A DNA stretch of 22,714 nt. Origin: Atopobium sp. (GTDB lineage Bacteria; Actinomycetota; Coriobacteriia; Coriobacteriales; Atopobiaceae). Within the stretch, counting starts at the first letter, position 1, and each line of letters opens with the position of its first letter. Shown one piece after another: positions 7,435 to 15,396 of the stretch. Where the stretch lies: NCBI GenBank assembly GCA_015259045.1, contig JABZHD010000005.1:1-22714 (forward strand), written 5' to 3'. The notes under the pieces were generated by a model, which saw only the letters and a list, made by a program, of their open reading frames with translations, was not told where the DNA came from and made no database searches. Both the position numbers and the translations under genes were made by a program.

Positions 7435-8493
7435 ATGGATAGACCGGATTCAAATATTCCTCAGGCACCTGAAGGGTATTCTCGCCCAGAGAGTAGCCCA
7501 CAGAATTTTGCCGGTCCAAGCAACCAAAACGGAGGCAAGCCGCGTCCGTTTGAAGCTCCAACCTACAAGCAAGGTTTTGTTCTTTGCGTTGTTGGCGGAG
7601 TAATTACTGGGCTCCTTTCTTTTATTGGAGCAGCTTTGGTTGCGTATGGCATGGTAATTGCTGTCTATTGCAAAAAAGGGCACGGATGGTTTGGTCCTGC
7701 TATTACTTCAGTACTTGTTACGGGTGTAGCAGCTTATTTGCTCTCGGGACCAACGGAGGCGGCTACTTCAGTTACCGCTTGTGCACTTGCTCTTGGAGTT
7801 GGCTACGCTTTTGCAACAGAGAAACTCACCGTTGGTGTTGGATCTCTTCTTGTAGGAGCAACCGCTTTGGCACTTCTGGGATATGACGCGTTCTTTGCCG
7901 CAATGGCAGGAACAACTCTTCCCGAGCTTGCTCAGAACGTATTTAATCAATACGCCTCGCAGGTCTCAGGTGCTTCTCCAGAGATTCAAGAAGGTCTTTC
8001 AACGGCAAAGGCACTCTTTATGCTCTTTTGGCCAACCAGCTATACCGGCATGGCGCTTTTATATTTTGTAATTGCGCGTTTTGGAGCTCGAACAGTGTAT
8101 AAAGCACTGACAAGAGACCCACAGAAATTGCCACAGTTCCAGCTGATGGACGTTCCATTTTGGATGTGTGCTCTTACCGTGGCCAACTTGTTTGTGTATG
8201 CACTTTCAAGCACCATTTTGTCTGCACAAGACATACTTCAGCTTATTACGTTGAATGTGTTTATGGCTCTTAGAGTTGTGTTTGCTCTTCAGGGCCTTGC
8301 AGTGCTCACATGGTTTGTGCGCGAGAAGCACTTCTCGCCAGCACTTTCTCTGTCACTGTTTGTATTGGCAGGCATGTTAGAAGTTCAGTTAGGCGTTATG
8401 GCTCTCGTAGGACTTATTGACGCCTGGGCAAACTTCCGAAAGCTTAATCGCTCAGGAAGCCAGGATTCAGAGTCCACGATAAACAACAACTAG
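7435..8493 (+). CDS. YybS-like (DUF2232) membrane protein
   Basis: A 352-residue membrane protein. Residues 1-42 are a Pro/Asn/Gln-rich cytoplasmic-looking segment without a signal peptide. About eight hydrophobic stretches follow from about residue 45 to 335, and a short polar tail ends it. The layout, with a pair of helices, a loop, then PTSYTGMALLYFVIARFG and PFWMCALTVANLFVYALSS, fits the DUF2232/YybS family. In Firmicutes yybS lies in the same cluster (yybS-gdpP-rplI-dnaC-purA), so the neighbourhood supports the call. No gdpP follows here. The function of the family is unknown. The ribosome binding site is weak (GTAGAGTTGG region), and it is 32 bases after rpsR. Confidence 0.72.
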   Translation: MDRPDSNIPQAPEGYSRPESSPQNFAGPSNQNGGKPRPFEAPTYKQGFVLCVVGGVITGLLSFIGAALVAYGMVIAVYCKKGHGWFGPAITSVLVTGVAAYLLSGPTEAATSVTACALALGVGYAFATEKLTVGVGSLLVGATALALLGYDAFFAAMAGTTLPELAQNVFNQYASQVSGASPEIQEGLSTAKALFMLFWPTSYTGMALLYFVIARFGARTVYKALTRDPQKLPQFQLMDVPFWMCALTVANLFVYALSSTILSAQDILQLITLNVFMALRVVFALQGLAVLTWFVREKHFSPALSLSLFVLAGMLEVQLGVMALVGLIDAWANFRKLNRSGSQDSESTINNN

Positions 8494-8525
8494 TCGATAC
8501 CATCGACTCATCAAAGGAGTTTCCC

Positions 8526-9050
8526 ATGAAAGTTATTCTCTTGGGCGAGCTTCGCGGTAAGGGCGGCGAAGGCGACATCGTAGAGGTCGCACAGGGTTAT
8601 GCGGAGAACTTCCTGTTCCCCAACAAGATTGCCCAGCCTGCTACACCGGGTAACATCAAGCAGCTTGAGGAGCGTCGTCACAATATCGCTAAGCGCGAAG
8701 AGCAGCGTATTGCTGACGCAAATGCTACCAAGGCAGCTCTTGATGGCAAGCTCGTAACTGTTGACGCTCGCATCGGCGAGGAGGGCCAGCTCTTTGGCTC
8801 CGTCACCACCGCTCAGATTGCTGACGCAATCGAGGCACAGCTCAACGTCACCGTTGATCGTAAGCGCATTGCTCGTAGCGCTGCTATCAAGACCGCTGGT
8901 CGCCACAATGTCACCATTGAGCTTTACCGTGACATCACCGCTACCGTCGTTGTTCTTGTTGGCGAGGACGATGCTGCTCCTGCAGAGGAGGAGACCGAGG
9001 AGGTTGCCGCTGAGGCAACCGTCGAGGTTGAGGTTGAGTCCGCAGAGTAG
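8526..9050 (+). CDS. rplI: Large ribosomal subunit protein bL9 with acidic tail
   Basis: The N-terminal 50 residues are diagnostic of L9: MKVILLGELRGKGGEGDIVEVAQGYAENFLFP (in outline), then the long central helix and the C-terminal rRNA-binding domain ending near VVVLVGED (about residue 147). L9 binds 23S rRNA at the base of the L1 stalk. The usual length is about 148-150; this one is 174, with an extra 25 or so residues of Glu, Ala and Val (EEETEEVAAEATVEVEVESAE in outline). The tail is acidic and low-complexity. A strong AAAGGAG ribosome binding site precedes the ATG. The stop codon lies inside a 20-bp palindrome. A terminator follows 130 bases later. Confidence 0.96.
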   Translation: MKVILLGELRGKGGEGDIVEVAQGYAENFLFPNKIAQPATPGNIKQLEERRHNIAKREEQRIADANATKAALDGKLVTVDARIGEEGQLFGSVTTAQIADAIEAQLNVTVDRKRIARSAAIKTAGRHNVTIELYRDITATVVVLVGEDDAAPAEEETEEVAAEATVEVEVESAE

Positions 9051-9069
9051 TTTTATGCATGCATAAAAC
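9050..9069. repeat. 20-bp perfect palindrome at the rplI stop
   Basis: GTTTTATGCATGCATAAAAC reads the same on both strands and begins at the last base of the rplI TAG. It has no loop, so it is more likely a protein-binding site than an efficient terminator. Confidence 0.85.
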
Positions 9070-9179
9070 ACTGTTCTCCTGCATTTTTTGGTGGTTTATA
9101 CAATTTCTGCAGTTTTCTACAGATTTGTAAGCTTTTAGAAAAAGCAAGGCCATCTTAAAAGAATGGAATGTTTGTTCGA

Positions 9180-9220
9180 ACCACCCCTTTGTGAAACATA
9201 ACAAAGGGGTGGTCTTTTTA
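9180..9220 (+). terminator. Terminator of the rpsF-rplI operon
   Basis: A perfect 13-bp stem, 9180-9192 (ACCACCCCTTTGT) with 9201-9213, has an 8-base loop and is followed by CTTTTTA. It lies 130 bases past the rplI stop. Confidence 0.92.
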
Positions 9221-9224
9221 TGTG

Positions 9225-9252
9225 TAGACAGAACGGTATATTTTCTTATACT
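9225..9252 (+). promoter_or_regulatory. Probable dnaB promoter with a long leader
   Basis: TAGACA (9225-9230) and TATACT (9247-9252), 16 bases apart, make the best sigma-70-type promoter in this gap. It begins just after the terminator. Transcription would start near 9259, leaving a leader of about 290 bases before dnaB. Confidence 0.5.
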
Positions 9253-9254
9253 CT

Positions 9255-9304
9255 ACCTGCGGTTATTCAAAATGTTATGTAAAACATATTCACTTAACCT
9301 GCGG
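9255..9304. repeat. Direct ACCTGCGG pair flanking a small inverted repeat
   Basis: ACCTGCGG occurs at 9255-9262 and 9297-9304, 42 bases (four helical turns) apart. Between them an AATGTT/AACAT(A)T inverted repeat sits at about 9271-9290. The pair straddles the predicted start of dnaB transcription, as an operator would. Confidence 0.5.
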
Positions 9305-9360
9305 AATTGTAATTTGATTTGTATAACTGCAGATAAGCAATTGTGTAGAAAATACCACGT

Positions 9361-9399
9361 GTCGAAAAAAGTCTAAAAAATGTTGAAAACGTTGAAAAC
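9361..9399. repeat. Degenerate 9-10-bp tandem array in the dnaB leader
   Basis: GTTGAAAAC occurs twice in perfect tandem (9382-9390, 9391-9399), preceded by two related units GTCGAAAAAA (9361) and GTCTAAAAAAT (9371). It lies 150-190 bases upstream of dnaB. The rest of 9051-9550 contains no credible gene. Confidence 0.65.
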
Positions 9400-9550
9400 T
9401 CAAGGAAATCCCGCTCAGGGTATGCGAGTTTTGGAAAATCGTGTTGAAGACTTAACTTTTCGAATTTTGCAAGCCAAAATGACTCTTTATTTTTTTGAAA
9501 AGTACACTACCATTCAGATTCATTCCCAAAAAACATGATTGGAAAAGACG

Positions 9551-10990
9551 ATGGCACAAGACTCGTTTGAGATGAATCCTACGCAATTGACGGCCCTAGA
9601 GAACGCCTCTATGCCACAAGATTCTGATGCCGAGTTTTCCATTCTTTCTGCAATGATTCTTTCGGAAGAAATCAGAGGAGAGTGCCTCATTAGGCTTTCT
9701 TCCGAGGATTTCTATATTCCATCCAATCAAATTATTTTTGAGGCAATTAAGTCCCTGTTTGACAATAACAAGCCAGTAGACGTCATTTCGCTTGCAGACC
9801 ACCTTAAGAGTAACGGCAAGTTTGAGCGTGCTGGAGGAGCTGTCCGTTTAGCAGAGCTTGGAAACAACCCACTTGCTATGGTCGGTTGGGAAAACCACGC
9901 TGTTATGCTGCATCGTGATACTACGCTCAGAAAGATGATCAGTGCTTCTGCAAAGATTTCTGCGCTCGCCTACAACGCTCCAGAAGATACAAAAGAAGTA
10001 GTTGACCAGGCAGAGAAGCTCATTTTTGATGTAACCAACAGAGATGTTCAGCAGTCTGAGCAGGGCATTGAAGACATTATGACTGATCTCTTTGAAGAGC
10101 TTCAGCAAAATGCTGGCAAAGATGCTTCAGAGCTGGGTGTCCAAACTGGATTTGCAACCCTAGATAACCTCTTCCAAGGTCTTCGTCCTGGTCAGATGGT
10201 TGTTATCGGCGCTCGTCCTGGTGTTGGTAAGACTTCTTTTGCTCTCAGCATGGCTTATAACGCTGCGGTTTCCGGTGCAACTGTTGCGCTCTTCTCGCTT
10301 GAGATGAGTAAGATTGAGATTGCGCAGAGACTGTTGGCCTCTGAGTCAAAGGTTGATTTGCAGACCATCCGTTCTTCCAACATCAGAAATGAGCAGTGGC
10401 CCACCCTTCTGGAGGCAGCAGAGCGCATTTCTCGCCTTAAAATCATCGTTGACGATACTCCGGGCACAACAGTCACAGAAATCCGCGCAAAAGCCCGCAG
10501 AATGCTTAATAAGGCCGAGAAGGGCGTCATTATCATCGACTACCTCCAACTGCTGTCTCCTTCAGCCGAGAAGGGCCGTGCGGACAGTCGTGCAACTGAG
10601 GTTTCCGAGATGTCTCGTGGCATTAAGATTATGGCTAAAGACCTCAAGGCACCTGTTATTGCACTCTCTCAGCTCAATCGTACGCTTGAGAACAGAAACG
10701 GCAAGCGTCCACAGCTTTCTGACCTGCGTGAGTCCGGCGCAATCGAGCAGGATGCAGATATTGTTTTGCTGCTTGACCGCTCACTGAGCGATGAAGAAGC
10801 CGCACGCGATGACCGTCCTGATAAAGACGTTACCAACATCATTGTTGCAAAGAACCGTGCAGGTGCTCTGAGGGATGTTCCTGTTATGTTTATGCCAACA
10901 TCCACCAAGTTTGTTGAGATCTACCAGGGGAATAATTACTCAGAAAGTGAAGCCGCACAGTACGCTGCGATGGCAAACCCCGCGCATTAA
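9551..10990 (+). CDS. dnaB: Replicative DNA helicase DnaB
   Basis: A 479-residue hexameric replicative helicase, full length. The N-terminal domain starts with MPQDSDAEFSILSAMILSEE (residues 15-35 region), where the PQ(s/n)..AE..vLg motif of DnaB is found. A linker follows, then the RecA-like domain with Walker A GARPGVGKTS at 220-229, Walker B IIIDYLQLL around Asp330, and the LSQLNR and LRESGAIEQDAD motifs. No intein interrupts it. I choose ATG 9551 with GGAAAAG at 9541-9546; a TTG at 9539 is in frame but lacks a site. The gene follows the rplI operon as in many bacteria but has its own leader of about 290 bases. Confidence 0.96.
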   Translation: MAQDSFEMNPTQLTALENASMPQDSDAEFSILSAMILSEEIRGECLIRLSSEDFYIPSNQIIFEAIKSLFDNNKPVDVISLADHLKSNGKFERAGGAVRLAELGNNPLAMVGWENHAVMLHRDTTLRKMISASAKISALAYNAPEDTKEVVDQAEKLIFDVTNRDVQQSEQGIEDIMTDLFEELQQNAGKDASELGVQTGFATLDNLFQGLRPGQMVVIGARPGVGKTSFALSMAYNAAVSGATVALFSLEMSKIEIAQRLLASESKVDLQTIRSSNIRNEQWPTLLEAAERISRLKIIVDDTPGTTVTEIRAKARRMLNKAEKGVIIIDYLQLLSPSAEKGRADSRATEVSEMSRGIKIMAKDLKAPVIALSQLNRTLENRNGKRPQLSDLRESGAIEQDADIVLLLDRSLSDEEAARDDRPDKDVTNIIVAKNRAGALRDVPVMFMPTSTKFVEIYQGNNYSESEAAQYAAMANPAH

Positions 10991-11048
10991 TCGTTTCTTA
11001 TGTGTGACAAAACCTCTGCGCTTCTGTGCTTTTGCGAGCGGTATTAGA

Positions 11049-11080
11049 TATACTTATGAAGCAACCCCTAAAGAGGTTGC
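11049..11080 (+). promoter_or_regulatory. Possible purA promoter and start-site hairpin
   Basis: TATACT at 11049-11054 is a good -10 with no clear -35. It is followed at 11061-11080 by GCAACC...GGTTGC, a 6-bp inverted repeat that would lie at the very start of the transcript. It could be an operator or a stabilising hairpin. Confidence 0.4.
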
Positions 11081-11131
11081 AACCGTCATGTAATGGTCGT
11101 GTTTGTAGATAGCTGCGATAGGGGAGAACTT

Positions 11132-12412
11132 ATGCCAGCTTCCGTACTTGTTGGTGCTCAGTGGGGAGACGAGGGTAAGGGTAAAGTTACCGACCTCATT
11201 TCCGGAGATTTTGACGTTGTTTGCCGTTACGCAGGTGGTGCAAATGCAGGCCACACGGTAATTGCTGGAGACACAAAGCTTGCGCTTCACCAGGTTCCAT
11301 CTGGCGTTATGTACGAGAATACCTATCCAGTTATTGGCAATGGCTGCATTGTTGACCCAGAGGTTCTTCTCGGCGAGATTGACATGCTGGAGAGCAAGGG
11401 TATTTCCTGTGACCTGCTTAAGATTTCCGGCAACGCTCACATTGTTATGCCTTATCACAAAGATCTTGATGGCGTGCACGAGAAAAAGCTGGGCAAGAAC
11501 CTTATTGGTACCACTAAGCGCGGTGTAGGTCCAACTTACATGGATAAGATGAACCGCACTGGCCTGCGTATTCAGGACATGCTTGACGAGAAAATCTTCC
11601 GCAAGAAGCTTGAGGCTGCACTTGAGTACACCAATCCAATCTTGAGTCTTGTGTATGGTCTTCCAACCTATACCGTTGACCAAATTTGCGAGACCTACCT
11701 GCCTTATGCAGATCGCATTCGTCCTTACATTGTTGAGTCTTCTCTCTTCCTCAACGAAGAGCTTGAGGCTGGTAAGAACATTCTCTTCGAGGGTGCTCAG
11801 GCAACCATGCTTGATATTGACCACGGCACCTATCCATTTGTTACCTCTTCTAGCTGCACCGCTGGTGGCGCAGTAACTGGTTCTGGCGTTGGTCCAACCA
11901 ACATTGACCGCGTCCTGGGCATTGCAAAGGCATACCTCACACGCGTTGGCTCTGGTCCATTCCCAACAGAGCTCTTTGACGAGACGGGCGATCTTCTCGG
12001 CGAAGTTGGCCATGAGTATGGTGTAACTACTGGCCGTAAACGTCGCTGCGGCTGGTACGACGCCGTAGTTGTTAACTACGCGGCTCGTATCAATGGCCTC
12101 ACTGACCTGGCAATTACCAAGCTTGACGTTCTTGGCTGCCTGGATGAGATTAAGGTATGCGTTGCTTATGAGTGCGACGGCAAGATTTACAAGACCGTCC
12201 CAGAGCACCAGAGCGTCTTCTATCACGCAAAGCCTGTGTACGAGACTCTTCCTGGTTGGAAGTGCGACATCTCTAACGTTCGCAACTTCTACCAGCTACC
12301 TCGTGAGGCTAAGGACTACATTGACTTCCTGGAGCAACTTGCTGGTGTACGCGTTTCTATCATCACCGTTGGTCCAGATCGCGAGCAGACAATCGACCGC
12401 TACTGGAGGTAA
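11132..12412 (+). CDS. purA: Adenylosuccinate synthetase
   Basis: The 426-residue enzyme joins IMP and aspartate using GTP, the first committed step to AMP. The GTP-binding start GAQWGDEGKGK (8-18) contains Asp13, and AGGANAGHT ends in His41-Thr42; Asp13 and His41 match the catalytic pair of E. coli PurA exactly. The GTTKRGVGPTYMDK and GRKRRCGWYDAV signatures follow in place. I choose ATG 11132, which has GGGGAG upstream and gives the conserved N-terminus; an in-frame ATG at 11093 would add 13 unlikely residues. The stop codon overlaps the ribosome binding site of the next gene (three bases between stop and start), so translation is probably coupled to the DegV-PurD frame. Confidence 0.96.
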   Translation: MPASVLVGAQWGDEGKGKVTDLISGDFDVVCRYAGGANAGHTVIAGDTKLALHQVPSGVMYENTYPVIGNGCIVDPEVLLGEIDMLESKGISCDLLKISGNAHIVMPYHKDLDGVHEKKLGKNLIGTTKRGVGPTYMDKMNRTGLRIQDMLDEKIFRKKLEAALEYTNPILSLVYGLPTYTVDQICETYLPYADRIRPYIVESSLFLNEELEAGKNILFEGAQATMLDIDHGTYPFVTSSSCTAGGAVTGSGVGPTNIDRVLGIAKAYLTRVGSGPFPTELFDETGDLLGEVGHEYGVTTGRKRRCGWYDAVVVNYAARINGLTDLAITKLDVLGCLDEIKVCVAYECDGKIYKTVPEHQSVFYHAKPVYETLPGWKCDISNVRNFYQLPREAKDYIDFLEQLAGVRVSIITVGPDREQTIDRYWR

Positions 12413-12415
12413 CCC

Positions 12416-14530
12416 GTGGCGTCTTCGGACTGCTCAACTTTTGCAATAGTTTGCGATAACCCCTGTGGGCTTGAAGCTTCCCAGCTTGAAGCCCTGGGGG
12501 TTTCTGTAATACCTGGAGCTCTAAATTCAGATGCTGATCAGGTAGGCGAGTTTTACCGAGGCATTTTTGAGTCAGGCGCTCAAAAGATCCTCTCGCTTCA
12601 TGTGTATTCAGATTTTTCTGACTCGCTTCTTACGGCAAAAAAGGCTTGTCAGAACAATCCTGATATTTCAAACTCAATTTGCCTGGTAGATAGCGGAAAT
12701 ATGCCCACTGCTATGGGAATCATGCTTGAGCGCTTAAGTGTGGCAAGAAAGTCTGGAGCTTCATTTGAAGCTGCTTGCGCGTATGCACAAGAGCTTGCTG
12801 AGGTAGTTGCCACAATGTACATTGCAATGAACAAGGTTGTCCTTCATAAAAGCAAGGACAAACGCCCCAGGCTTTCGTTGCGACTTCGACTTGAGCGTTT
12901 GCATAGGCGCATCTCAAGCGATATGTATTTGTACCGTTTGGTTGGCGGAAAATGTACAGAGGTGGCTCGCTCATCAGATTTTACCGATCTAGCAGCAAGA
13001 ATTTCTCGCCTTATGAGCGCTTGTTTTGTAAAGCGCGGCGAGCTCAAATATGTAGTGATTTCAAGTGGCGAGAAACGCATAGAAAAGCATCTCAAAAAGC
13101 CGCTTAAAACCAACGAATATGATGCAGAATGTATTGCAGAAAGACTTGCTTCTCCTGAGTTTAAAAAACATCTTGGAGAAGGCGCTGTTGGTGTTGCTTG
13201 TATCCCAAAGGCGTTGTATCAGAAGGCTGGAGTACTTATGAATGACACCGTTGATATTTTGTTGCTCGGCGCTGGTGGTCGTGAGCACGCGCTTTTGACT
13301 AAGCTGCAGGAGTCGCCTCGCGCAGGAAAAATTTACGTTGCTCCAGGTAATGGTGGCATGGCTGCTCAGGCAGAAGTTGCTCCCATTGATCAAAACAATC
13401 CTGATGAGGTTGTCGCGTTTGCCAAGGAAAAAGGCATTGGCCTGGTAGTCATTGGTCCTGAAGCGCCTCTTGTTGTGGGTGTTGCAGACGCTGTTCGCCA
13501 GGCTGGTATTGCATGCTTTGGTCCTAACCAAAATGCAGCGCAGATGGAGGGCTCAAAGGCGTTTGCCAAGGGCGTTATGGAGCGAGCAAATGTTCCAACT
13601 GCTGCATGGAAGTCTTTCACAGACCAGGCGTCTTGCGAGGCGTATGTTCGCCACATCGGTGCTCCTGTAGTTGTTAAGGCAGACGGTCTTGCCGCAGGTA
13701 AGGGCGTTATTGTTGCAACTGAGCTTGAACAGGCTCTCAAAGGTGTTCGCGAGTGTTTCTCGGGCCATTTTGGCGATGCAGGAGCAACCGTTGTTGTCGA
13801 GGAGTTCCTTGAGGGACCAGAGTGCTCGCTACTTGCGTTGACTGACGGAACGTACGTTGTTCCGCTGGCAACAGCCCAGGATCACAAGCGCGCTTACGAC
13901 GACGATAAGGGACCTAACACTGGTGGAATGGGCGTCTATTCTCCTGTTCCTTTTGTGACCAATGAAGAACTTTCCCAGATGATTGCCATTGAGCAGCGCG
14001 TTGTTGACCAGCTCAAAAAAGAGGGTATCAACTATTCTGGCTGCCTTTACGGCGGATTTATGCTGACCAAAGACGGCCCTAAGGTTCTTGAATTTAACGC
14101 TCGCTTTGGCGATCCAGAAACTCAGGTTGTACTGCCTCGCCTCCAGGGCGATTTGGTTTCAATTTTGATGGCTTGCGATAACGGTACCCTCCGTCATCAG
14201 CAGGTTTCCTGGTCTGATACAGTGGCTGTTTCTGTTGTTCTGGCAAGTGCCGGATATCCTGGTTCTTACGAGAAGGGCAAGGAGATTACCGGTATTGAGG
14301 CTGCTCAGCAGCTTGAGGGTGTTTCTGTGTATCACGCCGGAACTGCTCAGACCGAGGACGGAAAGATTATCACAGCAGGCGGCCGCGTGCTCAACGTCAC
14401 TGCGCTTGCACCAACCTTTGAGGAAGCTCGCGCTCGTGCATATGAGGCTTGCGACCTTATCAACTTTGAAGGCAAGCAGCTCAGGCACGATATTGGACTT
14501 AAGGCTCTTCAAGGTCGTCCAGAAAAATAG
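12416..14530 (+). CDS. purD: DegV-like domain fused to phosphoribosylamine-glycine ligase (PurD)
   Basis: One uninterrupted 704-codon frame holds two proteins. Residues 1-270 look like a DegV (EDD-fold, fatty-acid-binding) protein: FAIVCDNPCGLEASQLEALGVSVIP near the start, ILSLHVYSDFSDS at 58-70 where DegV has (h)iSs.lSGT, VDSGNMPTAMG at 91-101, and RLVGGKCTEVARS in the second half. The usual segment with TSQPS is absent, so lipid binding may be altered. Residues 275-704 are a complete 430-residue PurD: GAGGREHAL (285-293), GPEAPLVVG, VKADGLAAGKGV and EFNARFGDPETQ, the ATP-grasp enzyme making glycinamide ribonucleotide. The GTG start has GGAGG six bases upstream. Met275 has its own GGAG five bases upstream, so free PurD could also be made. 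PurD assignment is firm; DegV assignment is moderate. Confidence 0.9.
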   Translation: MASSDCSTFAIVCDNPCGLEASQLEALGVSVIPGALNSDADQVGEFYRGIFESGAQKILSLHVYSDFSDSLLTAKKACQNNPDISNSICLVDSGNMPTAMGIMLERLSVARKSGASFEAACAYAQELAEVVATMYIAMNKVVLHKSKDKRPRLSLRLRLERLHRRISSDMYLYRLVGGKCTEVARSSDFTDLAARISRLMSACFVKRGELKYVVISSGEKRIEKHLKKPLKTNEYDAECIAERLASPEFKKHLGEGAVGVACIPKALYQKAGVLMNDTVDILLLGAGGREHALLTKLQESPRAGKIYVAPGNGGMAAQAEVAPIDQNNPDEVVAFAKEKGIGLVVIGPEAPLVVGVADAVRQAGIACFGPNQNAAQMEGSKAFAKGVMERANVPTAAWKSFTDQASCEAYVRHIGAPVVVKADGLAAGKGVIVATELEQALKGVRECFSGHFGDAGATVVVEEFLEGPECSLLALTDGTYVVPLATAQDHKRAYDDDKGPNTGGMGVYSPVPFVTNEELSQMIAIEQRVVDQLKKEGINYSGCLYGGFMLTKDGPKVLEFNARFGDPETQVVLPRLQGDLVSILMACDNGTLRHQQVSWSDTVAVSVVLASAGYPGSYEKGKEITGIEAAQQLEGVSVYHAGTAQTEDGKIITAGGRVLNVTALAPTFEEARARAYEACDLINFEGKQLRHDIGLKALQGRPEK
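13229..13240 (+). promoter_or_regulatory. Internal ribosome binding site and ATG for stand-alone PurD
   Basis: GGAG at 13229-13232 is followed after five bases by ATG at 13238, in frame, exactly where PurD proteins normally begin (MNDTVDILLLGAGG). It allows a 430-residue PurD to be translated separately from the 704-residue fusion. Confidence 0.55.
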
Positions 14531-14544
14531 TTAGGTTAGCGCTT

Positions 14545-15390
14545 ATGGCAAATCAAAATGACGAGAAAACCAACGTACAGGATGGTGCTTGGACCAGCAA
14601 TCAAGGTGGCTCTCAGTTTAGTGATGTGTTTGATGATATGCAGTCTGCTGAGCCAGAGATTCTTGATGCTGACATGCAGGTAACTCCAGAGGTGTTTGAT
14701 TCTGCTCGCAATGATTTGCACTCGGCAGTTGATTCGCTTACCTACGACGGTGAGCGTGTTGCTGTGGGCGATGCTGCCTACCATCATTCTGGGGAGCCAC
14801 AAAAGCGCAGTTTTGTTGCAGGTACAGAGGATGCACGTGATGCTTCTCTAGAAGAGAAGCCACTCTCTGAGGACACCGTTTGGGTTGGCCGCATTTTTGA
14901 CGTGAATCGTCTTCGTGTTTCTCTTCCTGATGGACGTACTGCTCTTCGCGATGTTGTGCGTCATCCCGGTGCTGTGGCTATCGTTGCACTGACTGATGAA
15001 GGTAGAATTTGTCTGGTTCGTCAGTACCGAACTGCGCTTGGTCGCGTAACAGTTGAGCTGCCTGCAGGAAAGCTTGATCCAGGCGAGGACCCTCTGGATT
15101 GTGCTCACCGTGAGTTGCTGGAAGAGACCGGAATGAAGGCAGGAAAGATGGCTTTTCTCACCACTACCGCCACTTCCGATGGATTTACTGACGAGCTTAT
15201 TCATCTCTATATGGCAACTGAGTTGACCTTTGAGGGATCAGACCCAGATGCCGACGAATTTATTAACGTGGATCTTGTTCCACTATCTGAGCTGGTAGAC
15301 GCTGTTCTCGATGGCAAAATCGAGGACGCAAAAACTATCATTGGAGCTCTTATCTGCGATTCAATTTCACACCGATTGCCTATGGAGTAA
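14545..15390 (+). CDS. Nudix hydrolase, ADP-ribose pyrophosphatase-like, with acidic N-terminal extension
   Basis: The 281-residue protein has a textbook Nudix box starting at Gly175: GKLDPGE, seven residues, then RELLEETGM. Core residues from about 105 (KPLSEDTVWVGRIFDV) through VVRHPGAVAIVAL, VRQYRTALG and ELPAGKLDPGE match ADP-ribose pyrophosphatases of the NudF/YqkG type, which split ADP-ribose to AMP and ribose-5-phosphate. Residues 1-104 are extra compared with the usual 180-210-residue enzyme: acidic, rich in Asp, Glu, Gln and Ser, without recognisable domain. The gene follows the PurD frame by 14 bases; the ribosome binding site (TTAGG) is weak, so coupling is likely. A link to purine or ribose-phosphate salvage is inference. 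Confidence 0.9.
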   Translation: MANQNDEKTNVQDGAWTSNQGGSQFSDVFDDMQSAEPEILDADMQVTPEVFDSARNDLHSAVDSLTYDGERVAVGDAAYHHSGEPQKRSFVAGTEDARDASLEEKPLSEDTVWVGRIFDVNRLRVSLPDGRTALRDVVRHPGAVAIVALTDEGRICLVRQYRTALGRVTVELPAGKLDPGEDPLDCAHRELLEETGMKAGKMAFLTTTATSDGFTDELIHLYMATELTFEGSDPDADEFINVDLVPLSELVDAVLDGKIEDAKTIIGALICDSISHRLPME

Positions 15391-15396
15391 TTACGC

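Noticed and set aside
9191..9376. 61-codon frame in the dnaB leader
   Set aside because: It begins inside the rplI terminator, has no ribosome binding site and a random-looking composition.
11093..11131. Upstream ATG for purA
   Set aside because: It adds 13 unconserved residues and lacks a good site; ATG 11132 has GGGGAG and the standard start.
11054..12226. 390-codon minus-strand frame opposite purA
   Set aside because: Antisense shadow of a clear purA gene, produced by codon bias.
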